NCBI GenBank assembly: GCA_947462335.1
Contig: OX381709.1
Coordinates: 35,358,186-35,422,185 of the forward strand
Direction: 5' to 3'
Length of the DNA stretch: 64,000 nucleotides
Source: Harmothoe impar
Lineage: Eukaryota; Annelida; Polychaeta; Phyllodocida; Polynoidae
In this document: in pieces, positions 51,068 to 61,531 of the stretch
Layout of the letters: every line of letters starts with the position of its first letter
How positions within the stretch are numbered: position 1 is the first letter of the stretch
Program-made: the position numbers and the translations under genes
The notes under the pieces: model-generated
Databases searched by the model: none
What the model was told of the DNA's origin: nothing
What the model saw: the letters and a program-made list of their open reading frames with translations, nothing else

Positions 51068-51815
51068 ATGTTAGGTCTGCAGCGCTCGCATGATTCGTCG
51101 ACTGGAGAGGCACGGCATGATAACATTTATTGGTTGACAGGAGAGGAAAGGCATCATGCCATATGCACAGTATGCGAATTAGACTGTAAGAGGAAAGGCG
51201 AGTTGAAGATACATACGAGAACACACACGGGAGACAAACCGTACAAATGTCCACATTGTGATTACGAGTCCACCAGACGCTATACAGGGATGCCAAGTGT
51301 TACGATTTTTTCGTAATTTTACGATTTTTGACCCCCTGTTACGGCCATTACGATTTTGTATATCAAATTACGATTTTCAATCATCTCTGGAATTTTTTTA
51401 AAGTAAATGTACCATACTGAGTTATGGGATAAATAACTTAATACAAATTGCCAAAATTAGACTAAAATTAGATTTTGTTGGTGATTCAGCAAACTGATCT
51501 AGAAATATAGCATTGCACATTGAGGAGCAAGCAAATGATGATTTGTATGATGGGCCAGATTACGACTTTCATGAATCATTAGAATCCATTCTTGCATCAT
51601 GCTAACCCATTAGAGATGTTATTCTATTGTTACGGTTTTTATTACGATTTCAGGAGAAAATTGTTACGATTTTGGGGTGTAAAAATCGTAAGAAATACGA
51701 TTTTGGGGTGGGGTAACTTGGCATCCCTGGCTATAATGTGAGAAGCCACGTACAGCGCAAACACAGGGATATTGTACTTCCGCTCTCTCATACAGACACA
51801 AGGCCGTTACAGTAG
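51068..51815 (+). pseudogene. Finger exon split by a transposon (P9)
   Basis: Coding starts after TTGCAG (51065-51067). Finger 1 (CTVCELDC, helix RKGELKI) is intact. Finger 2 is cut within STRRY at 51284 by the inserted element, which adds a stop at 51314-51316. The rest of finger 2 (NVRSHVQRKH) and a 20-residue tail resume at 51736 and end at 51815. Without the insert and one duplicate of GCTATA, the two parts (217 + 80 bases) make a complete 98-aa T-type exon. No other lesion is visible, so the loss looks young. Confidence 0.9.
51285..51729. mobile_element. 445-bp MITE with CAGGGATGCCAAGT inverted ends
   Basis: The ends CAGGGATGCCAAGT and ACTTGGCATCCCTG (one extra base aside) are inverted repeats. 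Target duplication GCTATA lies on both sides (51279-51284 and 51730-51735). The inside repeats TTACGATTTT words and has no gene. The CAGGG ends recall hAT-type elements, but those make 8-bp duplications, so the superfamily is left open. Confidence 0.9.
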
Positions 51816-52220
51816 TACAAGTGTACAACTCAAAGCTCACTCATCACCAGCAGCTCTCTTGTAGTAGAATATTGCTGAGAAGTTGGCTGAAAGCATCCCC
51901 AAGGCTAGCTCCTTAGTGTAGCATTTGGGCTTGACAAACAGCATTAGGCGATCAAGTGGGAGGGGCTGGCCATGTTTAAGCCTATGGTTCTATAATTCAC
52001 AGTGGGCATTGTGTTCGAGCATGGATTATGCCTTATTACGAATGTACACATGGATGTCAGTCTCATTCGTATCATTTGTAATAATAAAACATGTATGCAA
52101 AACTTTTAGTTTTTCGTTGATTCTACTCTAATTGCTTTTCCGTACAGACGAACAATCTTAAGAGCCCTAACTGAAACAAACCCCGACTTAGACATGGCAC
52201 CTATACTTCTCTGGTTACAG

Positions 52221-52445
52221 ACAGCAGTGATGAGCAGTGTGGGTTGGCATCTACCGGAGGCCCCGGGGCCCATTAACCGTCACCTCTGTCAGCTGTGTGG
52301 TAAAGGGTTTTACTCTAAGTACGACTTGTCACGACACGCCCTCATACACACAGGAGAAAAACCCCACCAGTGTGAAGTCTGTCACAAACGCTTTAATCAG
52401 ACGTCAAGCATGAGGTCACACATGAGACGAGTGCATAAGTTGTGA
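52221..52445 (+). CDS. Terminal exon T38: C2H2 pair
   Basis: 74 aa. Helices are SKYDLSR and QTSSMRS; finger 2 has the FNQ core seen through T48. The linker is HTGEKPH. The stop comes soon after the last His (RVHKL). Confidence 0.9.
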   Translation, partial: TAVMSSVGWHLPEAPGPINRHLCQLCGKGFYSKYDLSRHALIHTGEKPHQCEVCHKRFNQTSSMRSHMRRVHKL

Positions 52446-52621
52446 TGTCCTGCCAAAAAACAGCTATGACAGACAATTCTGGTTCAAGAAAAAAAAGAAA
52501 AAGACGGGATTTCCTTGCTGTGTAGGACTCGAGTAGTGCATTCCTTCCTTTTGTTTCAATCTTGAATTAATGTGGCAACAGCCTGGATCCTAATTGCCGT
52601 GTACATCTGTTTTGCTTGCAG

Positions 52622-52849
52622 ACAGTGCCATGTGCCGTTACCCAAGGCCACCGCAAGCAGGGCATGGGATACTGGCCCACTAGGCACCAGTGCACAATAT
52701 GTGGCAAGGGATTTGGCAAGAACTATGAATTAATTCGTCATATCCGAATTCACACTGGAGAAAAACCATTTGAATGCCCAGTATGTAAGCGGAGGTTCAA
52801 TCAGAGATCTAACATGCTTGGCCATGCCAAGAAGCATGAAAATGAATAA
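52622..52849 (+). CDS. Terminal exon T39: C2H2 pair
   Basis: 75 aa. Helices are KNYELIR and QRSNMLG. Finger 2 ends H-x3-H (HAKKH). AATAAA is about 90 bases after the stop. Confidence 0.9.
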   Translation, partial: TVPCAVTQGHRKQGMGYWPTRHQCTICGKGFGKNYELIRHIRIHTGEKPFECPVCKRRFNQRSNMLGHAKKHENE

Positions 52850-53277
52850 CAAGAATGTTAAAGACTCCAGCTGAGCCAACGCATCAATTGTAGCTCCTGA
52901 GGCTGCAAGTTTCCTTTAACATGTAGAAAGTTGAGCAGTGAATAAAAATCCTCAAATCTAAGTTGTTGCGTCTGTTGATAGTTACATCAGGAATTGGCCA
53001 TGACAGAAAGCATCATCAAACAAATAAAGCTGAGAACACAGGTTTATGAGAAGTTTCTAAACATTAGTCATGGCATGCATTGCAGCTAACACTATTGATT
53101 TAACCCCCGTCAAACTGATGGTCAATAGACCTTGTCTGCGAACCATCAACTCCGTTCCAGCCAACATTAGACCTGGAAAGACCAATGGTTTCTTCCGCAG
53201 TAGTTAGGCGAAGTCAGCTCCCTTATTTGTCTATACCTGAATTAAATCTAATAACAGTATATCTGTTTCGGTTACAG

Positions 53278-53580
53278 ATGACTCTTGATAACAGTGGGAA
53301 GTGGCAGGTGGCGGGGAGCGTCGAGCGAGCAAAACACCAAAAAATAGAATGTGTGATGTGTGGCAAGTTGTTTGACTATAAGTCTCAGATGCAGCGTCAC
53401 ATGCGGATCCACACGGGGGACAGGCCCTATGGCTGTCAGCTCTGTGGTCAACGCTTCAACCAACGAATACACCTTACAGGCCATCTCAAGAAAAAGCATA
53501 AAAGTGAACATCCAATATCTGAAGAAGCCATGCAGAAAGTGGATGACCCCGTCATTAGCTTTGATAACCCGGGTCCTTAG
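53278..53580 (+). CDS. Terminal exon T40: C2H2 pair
   Basis: 100 aa. Helices are YKSQMQR and QRIHLTG. The linker HTGDRPYGCQLC is shared in type with T41. A 30-residue acidic tail follows (ISEEAMQKVDDP). Confidence 0.9.
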   Translation: MTLDNSGKWQVAGSVERAKHQKIECVMCGKLFDYKSQMQRHMRIHTGDRPYGCQLCGQRFNQRIHLTGHLKKKHKSEHPISEEAMQKVDDPVISFDNPGP

Positions 53581-53826
53581 ATTTAGTGCTTAGGTAGGGT
53601 CACGGGTCTTCTGCGAAGCAGGGACGTGCATACCTAAGTTAGTAGTTACCAGAGCTTAGATGATGGGACATCTCACTACCTCTTGGAAATTTCCTTCTTG
53701 CATACTTTAGAAACGTTGGTAGGTGACACCTGTACCACGCACAGTAGACAATTTGCTTTGACTCCAGTGGACCATGCTGTAGTGTAAGCCTACCTGGAAC
53801 TGATTGGTGTGTTTGGTTGGTTCCAG

Positions 53827-54054
53827 GTGGCGGGGCGGGGGCGGGGCGCGCGGCTGTGGGAGGAGACGACACCCCGGTACCCATGTAACGTCTGTGGCAA
53901 GGCGTTTGACTACAAGTCTAAGATGACCAGGCACATGGTGACCCACACGGGTGATAAACCATTCGGCTGCCAACTTTGTGACAAGAGTTTCACTCAGCGT
54001 GTGCACCTCATGGCACATATAAGAGGCAAGCATGCCACGGACCAATTGATGTAA
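53827..54054 (+). CDS. Terminal exon T41: C2H2 pair
   Basis: 75 aa, GC-rich start ([13 protein letters not shown]). Helices are YKSKMTR and QRVHLMA; sister of T40 (DYKS in finger 1, CQLC in finger 2). AATAAA at 54249. Confidence 0.9.
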   Translation: MAGRGRGARLWEETTPRYPCNVCGKAFDYKSKMTRHMVTHTGDKPFGCQLCDKSFTQRVHLMAHIRGKHATDQLM

Positions 54055-54409
54055 ACCGATTATTTACGGTTCCATAATCAGAAACACTTGAAACTGAGTG
54101 ATTAGCGGCATGCAGACTGCTCTGAACGTCCTACTCTTAGATGGGACGTTGGCTTCTAAAAACTTCATGTGTAGAATGGTTGCGAATGTAAGGTTAATGT
54201 ACAACATGGTTATCATACATGTGACTAGATAACACTATCGAAGTAGGGAATAAAGTTTGCAAAACACAAGCAATGAATCACTCTTTTTTTTTTAAATCTC
54301 GAATTGATACATGTCCTCTTATCCTTAATGTTGTGGCTACTGTCCTCCCGCATTGGAGTGGTCTCTAAATGTACACCTTAACTCTGAGACAACTTTGATT
54401 TGGTTGCAG

Positions 54410-54679
54410 ATGCCACCTCAAGGGCCAGCGTACTGGCCAACAGGGGATGGTAGTGAAACGCCTGCTCCTCACAGATTCATTTGTCAGATTTGTGAGAAGG
54501 GTTTTGATTTCAACTCGGGTCTAGTGAGACATATGCGGACCCACACAGGAGAGCGACCTTTCCAGTGTGCTGTGTGTTCTAAGACTTTCGGGCGAAGATC
54601 CCATCTGACCTCACATGCTAAGAGAATGCATGGTGGCCAAGGCTGTGAAGTCAGACCATTGTGGGGAACCTTGTCCTAG
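54410..54679 (+). CDS. Terminal exon T42: C2H2 pair
   Basis: 89 aa. Helices are FNSGLVR and RRSHLTS. The finger 1 core KGFDFN is shared with T43. Some aromatic residues lead in (AYWPTG, as in T39). Confidence 0.9.
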   Translation: MPPQGPAYWPTGDGSETPAPHRFICQICEKGFDFNSGLVRHMRTHTGERPFQCAVCSKTFGRRSHLTSHAKRMHGGQGCEVRPLWGTLS

Positions 54680-54943
54680 ATAGACGTTACCATTAGTTCT
54701 GCTTTCTATAAACAAAGGGGAATCATCATGGAGCTGATGTGTTGATGTACACAGAATATATATATTTTTGTTGACATTTGATGGTAATGGGCACAACAGC
54801 GATTTATTCCCAAGGAAAAGGAGCCAAGTATGAGTTGATTCCTCTCCTGTTGTGGTGTCCAGCAGTGCGACGCTGCTATTTTCACCCAACCCCAAAGTAC
54901 AATGTTGCCATCTAACAACTTACTGTGTCTGGTTTGGTTGCAG

Positions 54944-55318
54944 ATGTTGGCAGCCGCAACATATGGGCCGGGGTATCTGATGCACGAATCCAGGTTCCAA
55001 TGTCACGTCTGCCACAAAGGGTTTGATTTCAACTGCCACCTGGTGAGACATATGAGAACTCACACGGGGGAGCGGCCCTTTGGGTGTGTGGTTTGTGGCA
55101 AGACGTTTAACCGTAATTCACACTTACTGGGGCACATGAGGCGGGTTCACAAACCGGCGCTGCACGCTGCGCTGGGTGCGGACCACGCAGCGCCGCCCCC
55201 TGAGCTGGGTGCTGACAGTGCAGCAGCACTGGGAGCTGATGGCACGGACATAAAGCCTGACTTACAGGAACTAACACCGCCATTAGATGGACACGCAGTG
55301 GATGCCGGTAATACATAA
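54944..55318 (+). CDS. Terminal exon T43: C2H2 pair with Ala/Gly/Asp tail
   Basis: 124 aa. Helices are FNCHLVR and RNSHLLG. A 60-residue tail repeats LGAD three times ([19 protein letters not shown]) and ends acidic. The tail carries IKPD, not a SUMO consensus. Sister of T42. Confidence 0.9.
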   Translation: MLAAATYGPGYLMHESRFQCHVCHKGFDFNCHLVRHMRTHTGERPFGCVVCGKTFNRNSHLLGHMRRVHKPALHAALGADHAAPPPELGADSAAALGADGTDIKPDLQELTPPLDGHAVDAGNT

Positions 55319-55646
55319 CACAAGTTAATTGTGCCGAAACCTCAGGTAGAAATGCCTGGTAGTTGTCCATTCATTAACACAAAGACTACAATGAATAAAT
55401 CCGAAGTATCGATTTCTGTGAAAACTTGAGAAAGCATGTGTACAGCTGATTTGTTCCATGATAGTTATTTTCCGACAGACTTAAATGTATGAGAATCTAG
55501 TATTGCGTGTGTTAGTGGCTGTCCTGTAATATCTGAATCATTAAAAAACAAGTCCTACACTTTGTTGGCTGGCTCCTCTTACAGGGACTCACTCACAGAA
55601 CCCAAGTACAATAGATCTGACTGCACTACCTTTGTTTGGCTTGCAG

Positions 55647-55883
55647 ATGTTTGGTCGTAGTGCCACCACACAGAAGGCACGCAACCCCAAATATGAATGT
55701 GAACAGTGTGGCAAACCCTTTCTGAAGAACACCCACCTGGTCAGGCACATGCGGACCCACACAGGAGAGAAACCCTTTGAGTGTCCTGTCTGCCAGCAGC
55801 GCTTTAACCAAAAAGCTCATGTCACCACACATGTCAGAAGCAGACACAAAGACTTTCTAGCTATTACGCAACCTGGACAGTGA
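55647..55883 (+). CDS. Terminal exon T44: C2H2 pair
   Basis: 78 aa. Helices are KNTHLVR and QKAHVTT. Close to T45 through both fingers (KARNPKYEC versus GRNPKFQC leads). AATAAA at 55938. Confidence 0.9.
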   Translation: MFGRSATTQKARNPKYECEQCGKPFLKNTHLVRHMRTHTGEKPFECPVCQQRFNQKAHVTTHVRSRHKDFLAITQPGQ

Positions 55884-56154
55884 GACGCTGGGTTCACTCG
55901 AGTTGGCCCGTGTTCAGGCATGATATGGATCCCCTTCAATAAAGGGGACGGTAAATCTAAAGGGTCAGGGGAGTAGAATATACTGTTAATTGGCGTGTTA
56001 TGTGAGCTCTTATCCCACGATAAAATATCAAGTACTCTGCATGTTTTGTTCTTCCCAATAACAGTTTTTGTTGTTTCGGTGGAGAACCACTCTTGGATAA
56101 GAAAGACTCAAGAGAACCACTATAGCTACAGACAATCCTTTGTTTTAGTTCCAG

Positions 56155-56373
56155 ATGGTTCCACCAGGTGGCCTTGCCTCCTCTTTGAAGGGCCGCAACC
56201 CAAAGTTCCAATGTGGGGTGTGCGGGAAAGCGTTGTTGAAGAATGCACACCTTATCAGACACATGATGACCCACACAGGAGAACGGCCATTTGAGTGCCC
56301 CTTCTGCGGACAGCGCTTTAACCAGAAGGCGCACGTGACTGCACATCAAAAAAACAAACATGGCTTACGATGA
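56155..56373 (+). CDS. Terminal exon T45: C2H2 pair
   Basis: 72 aa, the shortest intact unit. Helices are KNAHLIR and QKAHVTA; Leu replaces the aromatic in finger 1 (GKALL). Duplicate of T44. Confidence 0.9.
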   Translation: MVPPGGLASSLKGRNPKFQCGVCGKALLKNAHLIRHMMTHTGERPFECPFCGQRFNQKAHVTAHQKNKHGLR

Positions 56374-56633
56374 GCTTGAGGCGGTTGTTGGAAGCATTTC
56401 AAAGTCATAGCCTACAGTGCGAGGAACTCGCCTGTATAGTCAACGGGTGGATATTTATTTAAGGCCAAAGGAATTTATGGCGGCCTTCAATTTACATTCA
56501 GGTAGCCTCGTCCTTCCTAGCATACCTATTGTGTGTCCTCTGGCCTGTACCTCCCTAGCCATATAGAACCTGTTGTAACCTTGCGGAAATTAAAAGTCAA
56601 CTTCTAACAGCCGCTTCTTTGTTTTGGTTACAG

Positions 56634-56864
56634 CGGATCCCATATGGTGATGGAAACGGGCGTGTGGGAGTTGCCAGTGTTGTTAACCGAGGCCCGCAGT
56701 GTATGATCTGTGGCCGAAGGTACACTCGGACTGACCACCTGAAAAGACACATGATTATACACACTGGAGAACAACCTTATCAATGTCAAGTCTGTGGAAG
56801 AAGATTCAACCAGAGATCAAACATGATATCTCATATGAAGAAACATAGCAGAACATACTCATAG
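56634..56864 (+). CDS. Terminal exon T46: C2H2 pair
   Basis: 76 aa. Helices are RTDHLKR and QRSNMIS; the linker is HTGEQPY. Finger 1 has Tyr at the aromatic position (GRRYT). It is near T39 in finger 2. Confidence 0.9.
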   Translation, partial: RIPYGDGNGRVGVASVVNRGPQCMICGRRYTRTDHLKRHMIIHTGEQPYQCQVCGRRFNQRSNMISHMKKHSRTYS

Positions 56865-57073
56865 TGAAGCGATTTGTGCCATTGGTAACAAAGGGGAAAC
56901 ATGAACAAAGATTAAAAGACATCCCTTTAGTCTGGGTTCATAACGCTACGTCAGGAGGCGTGATAAATTCAATACAGATTTTATTCAGGTCAGATTTCTT
57001 GATTGGTAGTTACTGCGATGAATAGCAACACAACACCATCAGTCCTAACAGAAGCTTTCTTTTCCTGTTACAG

Positions 57074-57310
57074 GGGGCCATATTTGCTGCAAGAAACTGC
57101 CAGCCTTTAGTCTCTGAAGGCTTCAACATTGCCTACTTAGAAAACCGCTTCCCTTGTATGGTTTGTGGAAAGCGGTTTCGCACCTCGTATTACTTGAACA
57201 GACACATGATGGTGCACACAGGAGAGAAACCATTCTCGTGTCCCGACTGTCAGAAACGCTTTACCCAAAAGGCCAATATGCTTGCACATTTCACTATTCA
57301 CAAGAAGTAA
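57074..57310 (+). CDS. Terminal exon T47: C2H2 pair
   Basis: 78 aa from the CAG at 57071-57073, with no in-frame start upstream. Helices are TSYYLNR and QKANMLA. The stop follows IHKK. AATAAA at 57405. Confidence 0.9.
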   Translation, partial: GAIFAARNCQPLVSEGFNIAYLENRFPCMVCGKRFRTSYYLNRHMMVHTGEKPFSCPDCQKRFTQKANMLAHFTIHKK

Positions 57311-57642
57311 CTTGTCAAACGTTATGTTTTAGTTGAGAACTCATTGGTGTATATGGTATCCTATTTAATTATATTTTTTTTGGGGGTAGGGTTATGCATA
57401 TTTGAATAAAGACAGTGATTGGAAACTTGCCGTGTTGTACTTGCCCCCAATTTATAATGCTGTGGTTTGGCCCTGATTTGTTACAAATCCGGTGACACAA
57501 GGGGGGGGAGATGTTCTTTCAAGGGGAACTATCACAGCAAACTGATTGAAAACATTTATAATTTAGTTTTTACTTTTGTCTGCAATCACCGTAGGCTAAC
57601 CCTCTAACCTCTAACCGCCATCTATATTTACTCTGGTTGCAG

Positions 57643-57876
57643 ATGGCAGGGCACACAGAGGGGCACTGGCTAGCAGTAGGAGGTCAGGGTAACAGTAGTC
57701 TGCTTGACCCACGCAAGGACTGCAGGGTGTGTGGCAAACAGTTCCAGGATGCATATTTCCTAAAGAGACACATGCGCATCCACACAGGGGAAAAACCATT
57801 TGAATGCCCCACATGTCACAAGAGGTTCTCTCAAAAGTCCAATATGCTGAGTCATACGTTTGTACATAGACAGTAG
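57643..57876 (+). CDS. Terminal exon T48: C2H2 pair
   Basis: 77 aa. Helices are DAYFLKR and QKSNMLS; closely related to T47 in finger 2. The linker is HTGEKPF. It ends HTFVHRQ. Confidence 0.9.
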   Translation: MAGHTEGHWLAVGGQGNSSLLDPRKDCRVCGKQFQDAYFLKRHMRIHTGEKPFECPTCHKRFSQKSNMLSHTFVHRQ

Positions 57877-57973
57877 GCTATGCCGTTACGTAATGTTTAG
57901 ATAGATACGAGAACCAGATGGCCGAAGAAACTACTAATGGTGGCTGTCTTTCCTCCACACATGAAGCCGATTA

Positions 57974-58188
57974 GGGTAGACTGACCTAAAGGTAACCACG
58001 TACCATGAGATGTCCACATTAATTGTGTAGTTATTTATGTATGGTATTGTCTGTTTGTCTCCTTTGCTGGAAAGAGTATCACTTACAGTGTACTGTGAGG
58101 CACAAATACATCGCTTATCATGCATGAATGACTACAAAATTAAGGTGGACATCTCATGGTACGTGGTTACCTTTAGGTCAGTCTACCC
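57974..58188. mobile_element. 215-bp TA-flanked MITE with long inverted arms
   Basis: The left arm starts GGGTAGACTGACC and the right arm ends GGTCAGTCTACCC; at least 60 bases of each pair with few mismatches. TA flanks both ends. There is no gene inside. Mariner-type by its flanks. Confidence 0.8.
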
Positions 58189-58394
58189 TATACTTTTGGC
58201 AAGATTGACACTTTCTGTTGGTTACAAACACCCCAGCAATCAAAATATTCAGGTCTTGTGTTTTCTTATTCTGACAGTTATTTATATCAAGGAACCTAGC
58301 GCTATGTCTACCAATTGGTGCAACTGATATCTGAATATTGATGAATAAATTATTTGACTTCTCTAACTCGAGCTTTCAATTTTGTTGGTTCCAG

Positions 58395-58634
58395 GATGGT
58401 TCAGCATGGTCAGTGCCGACCAGGGTCACTACAACGGCAAAACTCTTCCAATGCTCGTTATGCGCCCGAACTGCCCAATCCAAAAGTGATTTAACTAAGC
58501 ATATGAGGGTCCATACCGGGGAGAGGCCTTTCAAATGCAGGGTTTGTGGAAAGGCTTTTACACAATCTTCGCCAATGTTTACTCACATTCGAAGAGAGCA
58601 CCCTGGCACCCCTACTCGTTACTCACAATACTGA
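58395..58634 (+). CDS. Terminal exon T49: C2H2 pair
   Basis: 79 aa. It opens [11 protein letters not shown]. Helices are SKSDLTK and QSSPMFT. Finger 1 has Thr-Ala in place of the aromatic (ARTAQ), a mark of T49-T53. AATAAA at 58344 lies 51 bases before it. Confidence 0.9.
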   Translation, partial: DGSAWSVPTRVTTTAKLFQCSLCARTAQSKSDLTKHMRVHTGERPFKCRVCGKAFTQSSPMFTHIRREHPGTPTRYSQY

Positions 58635-58777
58635 CTCAATATGAAGGCAACCAAGATGATGAAATTCGTTGAGTCAGAATTGCTGCATCAGGCCAAGAGA
58701 AAAAGGCTGTCATACCTTTGTACCTAGTTTGAAATTCTAGAAATATAAGACGTTTAATGTTTGGTGTTGGGTTCCAG

Positions 58778-59022
58778 ATGGTTCTGCATGGCCAGTGCTG
58801 ACCAGAGTCTCGACAACGACGAAACTCAAGTGCCCAATGTGCGCCTCAACTGCCACTAAAAAAAGGGACTTAGCTAAGCATATGAGGCTCCATACTGGAA
58901 AGAATCATTTGGAAGGCAATATTTTCAGAAAGACGTTTACATATGCGAGTGGGCTGACTGTTTCCTATTTTGGCCTTAGGGTGTATATATATTACTGGGA
59001 TGGTGTGTCAAGATACTCCTAG
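58778..59022 (+). pseudogene. Frameshifted T49 duplicate (P10)
   Basis: The start AT-GGT-TCT-GCA-TGG matches T49 (GAT-GGT-TCA-GCA-TGG) but lacks the first G after CAG. In phase 0 it hits TGA after seven codons. Finger 1 is preserved in the shifted frame (CPMCAST, RDLAKHMRLH). Finger 2 is lost. A one-base loss at the acceptor probably killed it. Confidence 0.8.
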
Positions 59023-59092
59023 TAGTCGCTCAGTCAGAATTAACCACGAGGGAAAGAAAACAAATAACAAGTCTCGCTGTTTCTGGTTACAG

Positions 59093-59320
59093 GATGCTGA
59101 CTCGGGCATTGCACCGTGGCCAGTGCTGGTCAGGGGCCTGCAAAAAGCCCCGCACCAATGCCACTTGTGTGGACATGCTGCCTCCAGGCCAAGCGACCTC
59201 AAGAAACACATGAGGACTCACACAGGGGAGAAACCCTTTAAATGTGATCTTTGTGGTAGTGTGTTTTCGCAATCATCCTCAATGTTTTCTCATAAGCGGA
59301 AGCATCACTCGACATTGTGA
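59093..59320 (+). CDS. Terminal exon T50: C2H2 pair
   Basis: 75 aa. It opens [11 protein letters not shown]. Helices are RPSDLKK and QSSSMFS. The linker is HTGEKPF. The acceptor block TTTCTGGTTACAG is shared with T52. Confidence 0.9.
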   Translation, partial: DADSGIAPWPVLVRGLQKAPHQCHLCGHAASRPSDLKKHMRTHTGEKPFKCDLCGSVFSQSSSMFSHKRKHHSTL

Positions 59321-59413
59321 ACAGTGCATCAAACATGCTCCAAAATTGTTCATTAGTCAGCGATGTAGCACAACCAGTCTTTTGGCTAACAGTTTCATTG
59401 TTTTTGGTTACAG

Positions 59414-59638
59414 GGGGCTATGCAAGGAGACTGGTATAAGGCAGTCAGGGACCCGGACTTTAACGGCTTCCAATGCCCGCTGTGTTACAAAACTGCCACC
59501 AGGAAATATGACTTGAAGAAACACATGAGGATACACACAGGAGAAAAACCATATTGTTGTGATTACTGTCCAAAGAGGTTTTCACAATCGTCCTCAAAGT
59601 GTTCTCATATGCGAAATAATCATCCGGATAAATTATAA
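59414..59638 (+). CDS. Terminal exon T51: C2H2 pair
   Basis: 74 aa. Helices are RKYDLKK and QSSSKCS. Finger 2 has Lys-Cys where relatives have Met-Phe, which changes the +4 position. The stop follows HPDKL. Confidence 0.9.
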   Translation, partial: GAMQGDWYKAVRDPDFNGFQCPLCYKTATRKYDLKKHMRIHTGEKPYCCDYCPKRFSQSSSKCSHMRNNHPDKL

Positions 59639-59748
59639 TATAACATATTTTATGTAATGAGTCTCCTACTCCAGCTGACGTGAAGTGTTGTCAATGCTCC
59701 CTCTGTTGCTGCATCTTTAACACAAGTTCTCAATGTTTCTGGTTACAG

Positions 59749-59985
59749 AATGCAGCATATGATGGACCTTGGACTTTGATCAAAACTCCGAAGCGATTAC
59801 AATGTCACCTGTGCCCCCAAACCGCAAAATACAAAAGCGACCTGGTTAAGCACATGCGGACCCATACGGGAGAAAAACCGTTTACCTGTGACTTCTGTGA
59901 AAAAAAATTTGCACAGTCCTCAACCCGGTTTGCTCACATGCGAAAGAAGCATGGATATAGTGGTTCCAAGGAAGCAGCGGATTAA
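59749..59985 (+). CDS. Terminal exon T52: C2H2 pair
   Basis: 78 aa. Helices are YKSDLVK and QSSTRFA. The lead is NAAYDGPW. AATAAA at 60122 is 83 bases before T53. Confidence 0.9.
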   Translation, partial: NAAYDGPWTLIKTPKRLQCHLCPQTAKYKSDLVKHMRTHTGEKPFTCDFCEKKFAQSSTRFAHMRKKHGYSGSKEAAD

Positions 59986-60204
59986 TATGTATAACCAACC
60001 TATGGTGTCATTCCGGGGGATTGTATTCCGTCATGCTGATTTCCACATTTACAGCCTCCACAGTTGCACGTTGATGCATGCCCTAAAGCTCAGTTTGCTT
60101 TTCATGGAAATAGGTGAAATGAATAAAAAGTCATCCTCACCAGGCAGTATTCCTCATCCAGCTAACGCAGAAACTAACTGGAGACTCATTGCTTTTGGTT
60201 ACAG

Positions 60205-60435
60205 GATGGATACCACGGCCAGCCTCAGCCAGAACCCCTCCGAGACCCTCTGAGCAACCAATGGAAGTGCCCAATATGCTACAAAACTTCCCGAAGGCCG
60301 AGTGAAATAAGAAAACACATTAGGATACACACAGGAGAGAAACCCTTTGTGTGCCGTATCTGTGGGAAAAGCTATGCACAGTCCTCGCCCTTATTCTCAC
60401 ACATGCGACAGATGCATAGTGTCGAGACTAGCTGA
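60205..60435 (+). CDS. Terminal exon T53: C2H2 pair
   Basis: 76 aa from the ACAG at 60201-60204; not found by start-codon search in this frame. Helices are RPSEIRK and QSSPLFS. It opens DGYHGQPQPEP, related to T49 and T50 starts. Confidence 0.9.
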   Translation, partial: DGYHGQPQPEPLRDPLSNQWKCPICYKTSRRPSEIRKHIRIHTGEKPFVCRICGKSYAQSSPLFSHMRQMHSVETS

Positions 60436-60599
60436 TAGCCAAAACGCCAATTTCAGACGGTTAATGTATTTGGGAAGGGGAGAGCTGAGACAATAGGTTG
60501 AAGGACTATCCAGTGCTGTGTGAGTGAGCAGTGCCTTTTATGCAGTCATCCTGCCGCTGCAGAAAGGAAAGAGACTAAACATAGATGCTTTACTTCAAG

Positions 60600-60851
60600 G
60601 ACAGTGAGACTGCATATTACTGTCAACCTGGGCGTGAACCTTTCAGAGATCCAGTCACTAAGCAGTGGCTCTGTCCCATGTGTGACCAATCTGCCTCCCG
60701 ACCCAGTGACCTCAAAAAACGCCTCCGTGTTCACACTGGAGAAAATACCTTCTTCAAATATTGTGGGAGGACATTTTTGCAGTCGTCTGGTATGTTTGGT
60801 CGCATCCGTAAACACCATCCAGACAAAACTTGTTTTAGCTTAAACTGTTGA
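60600..60851 (+). pseudogene. T50-like exon with lost ligands (P11)
   Basis: Open frame of 83 aa after TTCAAG. Finger 1 keeps CPMC and helix RPSDLKK but has Arg for the first His. Finger 2 has lost its first Cys (FFKYC) and has Arg for the first His (FGRIRKHH). Neither finger should bind zinc normally. The acceptor is also a weak AAG. Confidence 0.7.
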
Positions 60852-61101
60852 TAGATTAGGAACTTGTGAATGATCTCCCGAGACCACTTCCACTCTTGAA
60901 ATGACATATGATTAAGGGCACCAAGTTACTTAGAACTTTATCAGCTATACTGGTTCCCAATTAGGCCGCCCCCATCTGGTTTCATACTGCATGCTTGTGG
61001 TACGTCATAATTTGTAAAAACAGAAGAGATGACTTGTTCCCGCCTTCATTCAGTAGGATCTGGTGTTCTCTAACAGTTTCATCTGCTTCTACTCATTACA
61101 G

Positions 61102-61365
61102 ATGCTCCCTTCCCCAAGTGCCTTAAATTGGTCCTGGGATTCTGAAGAAATCCTGCAGGAACCGAATTCGAAGGGGAGGTATGTCTGTAACGTGTGCGAC
61201 AGGCGATTCAATTACCCGAACGACCTGAAGAGGCATACAAGAACTCACACTGGAGAGAAACCATATCCATGCCATATTTGTGGCCGTGGGTTCAGTCAAC
61301 CGGGCATTAGAAATAGACACGTAAAGACCGTTCACGGAGGGCTAAAACGTTTGAAATCTAAATGA
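61102..61365 (+). CDS. Terminal exon T54: C2H2 pair
   Basis: 87 aa. Helices are YPNDLKR and QPGIRNR; in finger 2 Arg replaces Leu at +4. The shared end KTVH and MLPSPSALNW/MLLSQSGLNW starts make T54 and T55 a pair. Confidence 0.9.
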   Translation: MLPSPSALNWSWDSEEILQEPNSKGRYVCNVCDRRFNYPNDLKRHTRTHTGEKPYPCHICGRGFSQPGIRNRHVKTVHGGLKRLKSK

Positions 61366-61531
61366 GATGCAGAATCGCAGAAACGTGCATGTTCCTGCAT
61401 TCCTTGATGCGCTCTAAGCCCATACCTAGCTCTTTGGAAGGAACGTTTGTTGTTCATTTTCCCGACAATTTAACAGCATTTAATCTGAGTGGGATTTGTC
61501 TAACAGTTACAACTGTTTCTTACTATTACAG

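Noticed and set aside
57154..57336. 60-aa plus frame near T47
   Set aside because: It is an out-of-frame shadow; the real exon reads from the acceptor at 57073 and gives a complete finger pair.
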